Source of the DNA: CAZOMR01 sp964580655
GTDB taxonomy: Bacteria; RBG-13-61-14; CAZOMR01
Reading direction: 5' to 3'
DNA length: 13,930 bases
Assembly: GCA_964580655.1 (NCBI GenBank)
Contig: CAZOMR010000065.1
Coordinates: 1-13,930, forward strand
In this document: positions 7,510 through 13,807 of the stretch, piece after piece
Position numbering within the stretch: the stretch's first letter is position 1
Layout of the letters: every line of letters begins with the position of its first letter
Translations under genes and position numbers: made by a program
The notes under the pieces: generated by a model
What the model saw: the letters and a program-made list of their open reading frames with translations, nothing else
What the model was told of the DNA's origin: nothing
Databases searched by the model: none

Positions 7510-7998
7510 TCATAATAATTCACCCGGAGGCATTACTGATGCTCTCTCAATTTCCTTCCTTTTCATGTTCCAGGTGGCAATTTTAATTCTTTTATTTTTC
7601 TGATATTCTAAAATGTCATATCTGCCAAAGGTTTTGAATAATGAGCTTAAAGAACTTGATACACCATCAGGAGATATAATGAAAGAATATTCTGGACCTG
7701 CAACCAGGCTATATCCTAGAATTTGCCCTACATCCCTTAAATTTATAGGATTTATTTTACATTCGATAAATGCTAATAATGTTTTCTCTTTTGTCTTTAT
7801 AAATCCTGTTATATCTACTTTAATATCAAATACATTATATTGAGGAAAATATCTTGAATAGCCGAGATCAAATATTAAATGAGACAATTTAATCTTATGA
7901 GAATCTACTACTTCAATTTTAGAACGGCGATGTCGATTCTTTAAAAAATCTTCCAGCCATATTCTTATTTCTGGATATATATCCTTTTCCTTAATCAT
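7510..7998 (-). CDS. Small PD-(D/E)XK nuclease, putative restriction endonuclease subunit
   Basis: 162 residues from the chosen start. The core matches the PD-(D/E)XK nuclease fold: VDITGFI with Asp62, then AFIECK with Glu79-x-Lys81, and a following helix with Gln92 (LRDVGQILGY), as in the HsdR N-terminal, RecB-like and type II restriction families. All residues expected for metal-dependent DNA cleavage are there. The segment GPEYSFIISPDG (101-112) is the usual strand after that helix. No separate DNA-recognition domain fits in this length, so a partner may provide specificity. The ATG at 7998 overlaps the stop of the LAGLIDADG-like gene by eight bases (ATGATTAA). GAGG touches the ATG, so translational coupling is likely. 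An upstream in-frame ATG at 8094 would overlap that gene by about 100 bases and is less likely. Base composition is very AT-rich (12 G/C in 60 bases at 7801-7860). Confidence 0.78.
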   Translation of the reverse strand: MIKEKDIYPEIRIWLEDFLKNRHRRSKIEVVDSHKIKLSHLIFDLGYSRYFPQYNVFDIKVDITGFIKTKEKTLLAFIECKINPINLRDVGQILGYSLVAGPEYSFIISPDGVSSSLSSLFKTFGRYDILEYQKNKRIKIATWNMKRKEIERASVMPPGELL

Positions 7999-8917
7999 CC
8001 TCTTCAAAAAAATCACCTTGCGGACTAGGTTCCCCCTGCTGGCAACCAATCGCCTTGCAAACTTCGAAATAAGAATCAAAATGTTTTCTGACAATTTTTG
8101 GAAGAGATCGTGATTTTTCGTCCCGATGTTTTTTCTTCCTTCTTCTTGGTTTTTTAATCTTAGGATTGCAAATTTTTGTTTCTGGAAGAGACAGCTTTTT
8201 ATTTTCTTTCAGCAAATATTCAAAAATATCTTGCTTAAATCTAAAATTATAGCCAATTTCAATAAAATCTTCTGCAAATATTCTCATTCTATGTTCCTTG
8301 GCCCAACCTTTTCCCCCTCTAATATTTGGATGGCCCCAAAGAATGTGGCTTACTTTAATTCCTAAATTTTCTTGAAGTAACCGGCAAACCTGAATTGGCA
8401 ATTTCCAGTTTTCATGTTGGAACTCAAGTACTATTCTATTTCTTTGCTCAAAGAGAGCATCCTTTGGTGAAGGGTTAGAAGCCGCATCTGCAATTCCCCT
8501 TATAAATTCCTTTTGCATATCAATCGGAGCTTGATATAGAACCTCCGGCACAGAAAATTCTCGATAATCAGTCTTACCTTTAAGTAAATGTGTAATATTT
8601 CTTAAAGACATTGTATTCTTGGTAAATATTGCTTTCAACTGAACTAAATGCTTTTTAGCTTCAATTTCAACATTAACTTCTAATAACTGATTTATCCTGG
8701 CTCGTATTTCATCTAAACTTAAGCGAAGCGCGGATTCTCTATCTATCTTGCCTTTTCTCATTTTGGGGATGTCAAGTTGCTCTAATTTAAAAGGGAAGTC
8801 AATAATTAATCTTCTTATATCTCCCTCTATATGAAAAAATCCTCTTGCTATTATTAAACCTAAAAGATATGCTACGTCAACATCCAGATAATTATCTTGA
8901 GTTACAATTAAGCTCAT
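7991..8917 (-). CDS. LAGLIDADG-fold protein with degenerate catalytic sites, putative DNA-recognition subunit
   Basis: 308 residues. Two LAGLIDADG-type helices stand about 120 residues apart, as in single-chain homing endonucleases: YLLGLIIARG (17-26) and EFIRGIADAAS (137-147). Each is followed by the expected beta strands: FFHIEGDIRRLIIDF after the first, and RIVLEFQHENWKLPIQVCRLLQENLGIKV after the second. In active enzymes the last acidic residue of each motif binds the metal. Here those positions are Arg25 and Ala146, so strand cutting by this protein is unlikely while DNA binding may be kept. A strongly basic patch, KIKKPRRRKKKHR (253-265), could hold the phosphate backbone, and the C-terminus is acidic (FFEEDD). 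The gene overlaps the methyltransferase stop by four bases (ATGA) and the nuclease start by eight. I infer a sequence-specificity role. A WhiA-like regulator or an inactivated homing endonuclease are alternatives. Confidence 0.66.
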   Translation of the reverse strand: MSLIVTQDNYLDVDVAYLLGLIIARGFFHIEGDIRRLIIDFPFKLEQLDIPKMRKGKIDRESALRLSLDEIRARINQLLEVNVEIEAKKHLVQLKAIFTKNTMSLRNITHLLKGKTDYREFSVPEVLYQAPIDMQKEFIRGIADAASNPSPKDALFEQRNRIVLEFQHENWKLPIQVCRLLQENLGIKVSHILWGHPNIRGGKGWAKEHRMRIFAEDFIEIGYNFRFKQDIFEYLLKENKKLSLPETKICNPKIKKPRRRKKKHRDEKSRSLPKIVRKHFDSYFEVCKAIGCQQGEPSPQGDFFEEDD

Positions 8918-9774
8918 TTTTTGGAAGCCTTTGGTTTCTGAAAGATCAATATATATTCATGAATCTTGTTTACTCGAAAAACAAAGGGATAGCCAAGTGG
9001 GCGAAGATTGCTATATTCCTGTTTTCTATTCCAGATGATAATATCATCAAAAATAAATCCTATCTGTTCCATAAACCTGGAAATATCAGCATGAAAGCAA
9101 TAGTATCTATTTTTTTTCCTGATGTCCATAACAATCACGATACAATAAGAACCGGGGTTCAACAGAAAGAAAACATCCCTAAAGATATGTTTTAGTTCTT
9201 CCAGAAAGTCATTATAATCGGGTATCTCTCCAAGATTATCAATCTTTTCGGCATAATTTTTGATTTGCTTGTTATCGGCTGATCTTTTTTGACACAGGAT
9301 GTCCCAATAGGGAGGAGAGGTAATACATAGGTCTATTGAGTTTTGCTCCAGATACTCGAGCATATTTCTCGCGTCATCTTGAATAATCCTTTGCTCAAGA
9401 TTCTTGGAGAATATATATTCTTGAGAATTCAAGCGTCTATGTGCGAGGTCCACATATTCTTTAGAGATTTCAAATCCGATGCCATATTTATCAAGCATTT
9501 TAGCGGCGATCAGTGTGGAGCCGCTTCCAAGGAAAGGATCAAGAACAGACTTTTGCTCCTGGTTGGTAAACATCTGAATCAATCGCATGGGCAGTTCAGA
9601 TGGGAACATTGCAGGGTGTTTTAATTTTAATTCTTCAACATTCTTTTTTATATCGTCCCAGATGCTGATGGAGTACTTGAGCCATGTTTTCCCCTCAAGC
9701 TCGTTGGCGCGACGGGGTGGCCCGCTTGGTCTTTTAGACTTTGACTTTTGCAACAGTCTGCCCTGGGTTTTCAT
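8914..9774 (-). CDS. DNA methyltransferase, N4-cytosine/N6-adenine type (TSPPYW)
   Basis: 286-residue AdoMet-dependent amino-methyltransferase. Motif X (KHPAMFP, 52-58) and AdoMet-binding motif I (DPFLGSGST, 79-87) come first, then motif II (GFEISKEY, 100-107) and IIQDDARNML (130-139). The catalytic motif IV TSPPYW (152-157) and a hydrophobic motif V/VI region (LLNPGSYCIVIVMD) follow, and the protein ends in HEYILIFQKPK. TSPPY favours N4-methylcytosine, but N6-adenine enzymes with SPPY exist. The X-I-IV order is permuted relative to the common beta class. The protein is short and I see no sizeable target-recognition domain, so specificity may come from the small segments near 158-190 and 245-270 or from a partner. 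The basic N-terminus (MKTQGRLLQKSKSKRPSGPPRR) may touch DNA. It starts 32 bases after the dnaK stop with a weak ribosome binding site. Its TGA overlaps the next ATG. Confidence 0.88.
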   Translation of the reverse strand: MKTQGRLLQKSKSKRPSGPPRRANELEGKTWLKYSISIWDDIKKNVEELKLKHPAMFPSELPMRLIQMFTNQEQKSVLDPFLGSGSTLIAAKMLDKYGIGFEISKEYVDLAHRRLNSQEYIFSKNLEQRIIQDDARNMLEYLEQNSIDLCITSPPYWDILCQKRSADNKQIKNYAEKIDNLGEIPDYNDFLEELKHIFRDVFFLLNPGSYCIVIVMDIRKKNRYYCFHADISRFMEQIGFIFDDIIIWNRKQEYSNLRPLGYPFVFRVNKIHEYILIFQKPKASKK

Positions 9775-9806
9775 TTTTCTTTTTTATCCGGCTTAATGAG
9801 TCAGCT

Positions 9807-11636
9807 TCAGTAGTCTGACTGGATTTTGGATGTGGCCTGAGCGTAAACGGCCTCCGCAAGCTTGTGTGCGGCCTCGCTCAACTGGTCCACCGCCTTTTTG
9901 AGGACATCATAATCATTTGTCTCAAGCAATTCCTCGGTGCGTTCTATCCGCTCCTCTATAAGGCGTCTGTCTTTTTCCTCCAGACGCTCGCCGAATTCTT
10001 CCAAAGAGTTCTTGCTGGTGTAGATCAGGCCCTCTGCGTTGTTACGCAGGTCCACCAGGTCCTTTGCTCGACGGTCTTCCTCTGCATGCTCCTCGGCCTC
10101 ACTGACCAGCCGCTCGATCTCCTCGTCGCTCAGGCCGGATGAAGCCGTGATCCTTATGGACTGTTCCTTTCCTGTACCGAGGTCGTGGGCAGAGACATGG
10201 ACAATGCCGTTTGTGTCAATTTCAAACTGGACCTCTATCTGGGGCACGCCGCGAGGTGCAGGAGGGAGTCCGACCAACTCGAATCGGCCCAGGGTTTTGT
10301 TATCCGAGGCCATCTCGCGTTCTCCCTGGAGCACATGAACATGGACAGAGGGCTGGTTGTCCACTGCGGTTGAGAATATCTCCGACTTCTTGGTCGGGAT
10401 AGTGGTGTTCTTGGGTATGATCTTTGTAAAGACCCCTCCTTTGGTCTCCACGCCCAGACTCAGGGGGGTTACATCCAGAAGCAGGACTTCCTTGACATCA
10501 CCCTTGATCACTGCTCCCTGAATGGCCGCTCCCATGGCTACCACTTCCTCCGGGTTAACCCCCCGGCTCGGCTCTTTTCCGAAAATCTCCTTGACCTTTT
10601 CATGCACCTTGGGCATCCGGGTCATGCCGCCGACCAGGATCACATGGTTGATCTCCTCCGGGCTGAGGTCTGCATCCTCCATTGCGAGCCGACAGGGCTT
10701 CTCCAGTCTTTCTACCAGTTCGGAAATCAGGCTCTCCAACTGGGCCCTTGTGATCTTGATATTCAGGTGTTTCGGCCCGCTTTTATCCGCGGTGATAAAA
10801 GGCAGGTTAACATCTGTCTCCAGGGAAGAGCTTAACTCGCATTTTGCCTTCTCTGCGGACTCCTTCAATCGCTGGAGCGCCATCTTGTCCTTTGATAGGT
10901 CAATCCGTTGTTCTTCCAGGAAGCGGTCTACCAGGTAATCAATCAGACGCTGGTCGAAGTCCTCGCCCCCGAGGAATGTATCGCCGTTTGTGGACATCAC
11001 CTCGAACACGCCATCACCCAGCTCCAGTATGGATATATCAAAGGTGCCGCCACCGAGATCAAACACCGCTATCTTTTCCCCGCCACTCCTCTCCATGCCG
11101 TAGGCCAGGGCCGCGGCTGTTGGCTCGTTTATTACGCGCAAGACCTCCAGGCCAGCTATCTTGCCTGCATCCTTGGTGGCCTGGCGCTGGCTGTCATTGA
11201 AATATGCCGGAGTCGTAATCACCGCCTCATGCACCTCCTCGCCTATGTACTCCTCGGCCGTCTCCTTCATCCGCTTGATGACCATGGCCGAAATCTCTGA
11301 GGGACTCATCTGCTTATCCCTGGACACGATCCATGCGTCCCCATTCTTTGCATTGATGATCTGATATGGAAGGAGCTTTATTGCCTGCTGAACTTCCTCG
11401 GAATCAAATTTTCTTCCGATAAGCCGTTTGATTGCGAATATTGTGCTCTCCGGGTTGGTTACCGCCTGCCGCTTCGCTATTTGCCCGATTAACCTTTCAC
11501 CGCTTTCCGTTAGAGCCACCATGGAAGGAGTGGTTCGGCTCCCCTCTGCATTGGGAATAACGATCGGATCGCCCCCCTCTACTACTGCCACGCAAGAATT
11601 GGTCGTGCCGAAGTCAATACCAATAACCTTTCCCAT
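9807..11636 (-). CDS. dnaK: Chaperone protein DnaK (Hsp70)
   Basis: 609-residue Hsp70 that binds and releases unfolded polypeptides in an ATP-driven cycle with DnaJ and GrpE in the cytosol. The ATPase domain carries IGIDFGTTNS (5-14), Lys70, NDSQRQATKDAGKIAGLEVLRVINEPTAAALAYG in the phosphate-1/connect region, and DLGGGTFD (193-200). The interdomain linker and start of the substrate domain read EVLLLDVTPLSLG. The helical lid extends to about residue 600. The protein ends at SKIQSDY, without the disordered acidic tail (the E/D-rich end common in bacterial DnaK), so it is roughly 20-30 residues shorter than usual. That end abuts the inserted methyltransferase gene, which may be relevant. The GAGGGGGAG ribosome binding site precedes the ATG. 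It starts 15 bases after grpE, as part of the same transcript. Confidence 0.98.
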   Translation of the reverse strand: MGKVIGIDFGTTNSCVAVVEGGDPIVIPNAEGSRTTPSMVALTESGERLIGQIAKRQAVTNPESTIFAIKRLIGRKFDSEEVQQAIKLLPYQIINAKNGDAWIVSRDKQMSPSEISAMVIKRMKETAEEYIGEEVHEAVITTPAYFNDSQRQATKDAGKIAGLEVLRVINEPTAAALAYGMERSGGEKIAVFDLGGGTFDISILELGDGVFEVMSTNGDTFLGGEDFDQRLIDYLVDRFLEEQRIDLSKDKMALQRLKESAEKAKCELSSSLETDVNLPFITADKSGPKHLNIKITRAQLESLISELVERLEKPCRLAMEDADLSPEEINHVILVGGMTRMPKVHEKVKEIFGKEPSRGVNPEEVVAMGAAIQGAVIKGDVKEVLLLDVTPLSLGVETKGGVFTKIIPKNTTIPTKKSEIFSTAVDNQPSVHVHVLQGEREMASDNKTLGRFELVGLPPAPRGVPQIEVQFEIDTNGIVHVSAHDLGTGKEQSIRITASSGLSDEEIERLVSEAEEHAEEDRRAKDLVDLRNNAEGLIYTSKNSLEEFGERLEEKDRRLIEERIERTEELLETNDYDVLKKAVDQLSEAAHKLAEAVYAQATSKIQSDY

Positions 11637-11651
11637 TAACTCCCCCTCGGC

Positions 11652-12521
11652 TTATTTATCATTTTCATCATTGTCTTCTTTCTCCGCTGATTCCTCTCCT
11701 GAAGACTCTTCAGCCCCTGTTTCAGGTGCCCTGGAAATCGTCACCAGACAGGGCCGAATCAGCCTATCTTTAAGCATGTATCCCCGCTGGTGTTCCTGGA
11801 CTACTGTATTAGGCTCAGCCTGGGCATCCTCGCACATGCTCATTGCCTCATGGAGGTTGGGATCAAAAGGCTCGCCCAGAGCCTGAATCTGCTTCACCCC
11901 GAACCTGGAAAACACCTGCAGGCACTGACGCAATGTAATGCCTATTCCTTCCCGTAAAGAAGCAAAATCCTCGGGCCTCTCAGCATGAGCAAGCGCTCTC
12001 TCCAGGTTATCCACTATGGGCAGGAGTTCCTTTATCATCGGCTCGTGGCCGTAATTGAAGAAATCAGCCTTCTCTCTCATCATTCTCACTTTATAGTCCT
12101 CAAACTGTTGTTTGATCCTTTTCGCCTCTTCATAATTCTGCCGGATTTCCTTGACCCTGCCCTCCAGGTCCTTCTCCATCTCGCGTACCTTATGCTGGAG
12201 CTCTATAATCTGCATCTTGAGCTCCAGCTCCTTCTCACTCGGAGGAGCGGGTAATTCCTCTGTTTCCTCTTTTGCTTCCCCCGGTCCTTCAGGTCCTTCT
12301 GGCTTCTCCTTTTCAATGGCCTCTACACTCTCCAGGGCCTCCTTCATAGCCGCCTCCAGGGAATCATCACCAGAGCCTGGTTCTACCTCCACAGAATTCC
12401 CTTCCGAATCCCCTGTCTCTTCATGAACAGCTTCATCCCCAGGAGGATTCTCCATCTCCGCCTCCTTATCATTCGGGGCTGACTCGGAAACAGAATTCTT
12501 TTTCTTTTTAGTCTTCCCCAT
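11652..12521 (-). CDS. grpE: Nucleotide exchange factor GrpE with long acidic N-terminal extension
   Basis: 289-residue GrpE, which releases ADP from DnaK. The family core spans about 95-265: a long coiled-coil helix (LELKMQIIELQHKVREMEKDLEGRVKEIRQNYEEAKRIKQQFEDYK, about 99-144), the DNLERAL segment (171-177), and the beta-wing signature FDPNLHEAM (219-227) with GYMLKDRLIRPCLVTIS (247-263). The first 95 or so residues are a low-complexity, Glu/Pro/Gly-rich acidic tail, and the last 20 are acidic as well. A typical GrpE is about 190-210 residues, so the extension is unusually long. The ATG at 12521 follows AGGAAAGAGGGGG. The gene lies 45 bases after hrcA and 15 before dnaK. Confidence 0.95.
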   Translation of the reverse strand: MGKTKKKKNSVSESAPNDKEAEMENPPGDEAVHEETGDSEGNSVEVEPGSGDDSLEAAMKEALESVEAIEKEKPEGPEGPGEAKEETEELPAPPSEKELELKMQIIELQHKVREMEKDLEGRVKEIRQNYEEAKRIKQQFEDYKVRMMREKADFFNYGHEPMIKELLPIVDNLERALAHAERPEDFASLREGIGITLRQCLQVFSRFGVKQIQALGEPFDPNLHEAMSMCEDAQAEPNTVVQEHQRGYMLKDRLIRPCLVTISRAPETGAEESSGEESAEKEDNDENDK

Positions 12522-12566
12522 CCCCCTCTTTCCTGTAAGCCTTTGTTACCACCCGGCTTTCAGTTA

Positions 12567-13598
12567 TCAACACATAATATCAGAAATTAATCCAGAAGTA
12601 AATTTTACCAGAGAAATAACCCTTCCATAATCCAGGCGGACCGGGCCGATGACTCCCAGTGCCCCGCTCGCCCTCTCCCTGTCCCCGTAAGCACAGGCGA
12701 CCAGGGAATAGTCCTGCAAGGGCTTAAGCGGGTTCTCCCTGCCGATGATTACTTTCACTCCCGGAGAAGCCAGGGTCTGGTCCAGAAGCTTTATCATGGC
12801 TTTCTTTTCCTCCAATATCTGGAAAAGTCGCTTTATCTTTTCCATGTCTGAAAATTCCGGCTGATCCAGGATGTTGGCCTGTCCCTCAATGTAAAGATAC
12901 AACTGTGGAGCCTCATCCATGATCTGCTCGCTCAGAGAGAGGGCCTTGCGGACAAGATGATCGCAGAGCTTTTCTGCGGCCTGGCTTTGCCGGATCAACT
13001 CTGCGCGAATCTCCATGAGATTCCTTCCTGCGCCGATCTCGGTTAAATAATTCGATATGCCCTCAAGCTCGGTGGCCCGCAAATTCAACTCGTTCTCTAT
13101 TATCCGGCGCTCCACTATCCCGGAGTTGAACTCAAAAACAACCAGGATCCTGTTATGAGTCAGGCTCCTCAGGCTGATGCTCTGGAGCGCGGTCTTCTCA
13201 AATCTCGGACTGAGAATCAGGGCCACATAACGGCTCATCTGGGAAAGGGCCCGGGATGTCTCCCTGAAAATATCATCCCAGTTCATGTTGCCCGCCCGGT
13301 AAAATGACCGGACCTTCTGCTTCTCCTGTGCCCCCAGATGCCCCTCTGATAGCAAATGATTAACATAAAAGCGAAACCCGGTGTCCGTGGGCACACGACC
13401 CGCAGAAGTGTGCGGCTGAACCAGATAGCCCATATCCTCCAGGGCCACCATCTCATGCCTGACCGTGGCCGGACTTACCCTCAGACCATATTCGCGGCAT
13501 AATGTCCCGGACCCTACCGGCCTTGCGCTCTGAATATATTCATTAACCAAGGCCTTGAGTATCCGCTCTCTCCGGTAGCTAAGTTGTGTATGCGCCAT
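12567..13598 (-). CDS. hrcA: Heat-inducible transcription repressor HrcA
   Basis: 343 residues from the chosen start. HrcA represses class I heat-shock operons by binding the CIRCE inverted repeat and needs GroEL for activity. The N-terminal winged helix is clear: RRERILKALVNEYIQSARPVGS (9-30), VSPATVRHEMVALEDMGYL (41-59) and the hallmark PHTSAGRVPT (62-71) with GFRFYV. A GAF-like dimerization region and the family C-terminus ending in GPVRLDYGRVISLV follow. The ATG at 13598 is chosen because AAAGGAG sits eight bases upstream and MAHTQLSYRRERIL matches usual HrcA starts. The in-frame ATG at 13655 would add 19 unlike residues. It is first in the hrcA-grpE-dnaK-cassette-dnaJ operon. Despite the regulator, I found no CIRCE sequence in the 332 bases upstream. 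Confidence 0.96.
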   Translation of the reverse strand: MAHTQLSYRRERILKALVNEYIQSARPVGSGTLCREYGLRVSPATVRHEMVALEDMGYLVQPHTSAGRVPTDTGFRFYVNHLLSEGHLGAQEKQKVRSFYRAGNMNWDDIFRETSRALSQMSRYVALILSPRFEKTALQSISLRSLTHNRILVVFEFNSGIVERRIIENELNLRATELEGISNYLTEIGAGRNLMEIRAELIRQSQAAEKLCDHLVRKALSLSEQIMDEAPQLYLYIEGQANILDQPEFSDMEKIKRLFQILEEKKAMIKLLDQTLASPGVKVIIGRENPLKPLQDYSLVACAYGDRERASGALGVIGPVRLDYGRVISLVKFTSGLISDIMC

Positions 13599-13606
13599 TA
13601 ACTCAG

Positions 13607-13613
13607 CTCCTTT
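13607..13613 (-). promoter_or_regulatory. Ribosome binding site deciding the hrcA start
   Basis: AAAGGAG on the minus strand with an eight-base spacer to ATG at 13598. It favours this start over the in-frame ATG at 13655. Confidence 0.8.
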
Positions 13614-13778
13614 GAATCCGAAGGAACCATTCTCCATAGCCCTTGTCCGGTCCACGGATAAATCTGGAATACCACCAAAAAATCACTCCTTTCCAACCTG
13701 ACCAATTCGGTCCGGGATGCGATTGGATTGGTGAATTCCACCCGGAAAGGACTGATGCCATCTTTAACCCTTTTTTAA

Positions 13779-13807
13779 ATATTAAGTAAAGACATGTTCT
13801 TTGTCAA
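13779..13807 (-). promoter_or_regulatory. Sigma70-like promoter of the heat-shock operon with a small inverted repeat in its spacer
   Basis: On the minus strand TTGACA (13807-13802) and TAATAT (13784-13779) are 17 bases apart. The -35 is perfect and the -10 matches four of six. Transcription would start near 13772, leaving a leader of about 170 bases before hrcA. AAAGA...TCTTT arms (five pairs, centre 13795) span 13788-13802, between and partly over the hexamers, a plausible repressor position. This repeat is unlike the CIRCE consensus (TTAGCACTC-N9-GAGTGCTAA). Confidence 0.6.

Larger units (their letters stand above)
7510..9774 (-). other. AT-rich restriction-modification-like cassette inserted between dnaK and dnaJ
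   Basis: Three overlapping genes (methyltransferase, LAGLIDADG-like protein, PD-(D/E)XK nuclease) sit between dnaK and dnaJ in the same direction. The gaps are 32 bases on the dnaK side and 17 on the dnaJ side. Composition differs sharply from the flanks: hand counts give 17 G/C in 60 bases at 8161-8220 and 12 in 60 at 7801-7860, against 39 in 60 at 10081-10140 inside dnaK. No integrase, transposase, long terminal repeats or tRNA lie at the borders, so the mechanism of acquisition is not visible. No terminator or clear promoter was seen at either junction, so it should be transcribed as part of the heat-shock operon. Confidence 0.75.

Noticed and set aside
7999..8094. Upstream start of the nuclease at 8094
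   Set aside because: It would overlap the LAGLIDADG gene by about 100 bases. The ATG at 7998, in an 8-base stop/start overlap, is a more usual operon arrangement, although its GAGG is too close to the ATG to be ideal.
7991..8917. LAGLIDADG protein as an active homing endonuclease, intein or intron-encoded gene
   Set aside because: Both catalytic acids are absent, it is a free-standing gene in an overlapping operon, dnaK and dnaJ are uninterrupted, and no intron or intein splice features were seen.
9775..9806. Terminator or promoter between dnaK and the methyltransferase gene
   Set aside because: The 32 bases include a run of A on the minus strand but no hairpin and no -35/-10 pair.
13599..13655. 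Upstream start of hrcA at 13655
   Set aside because: The added 19 residues do not resemble HrcA, and the AAAGGAG at eight bases before 13598 marks the start.
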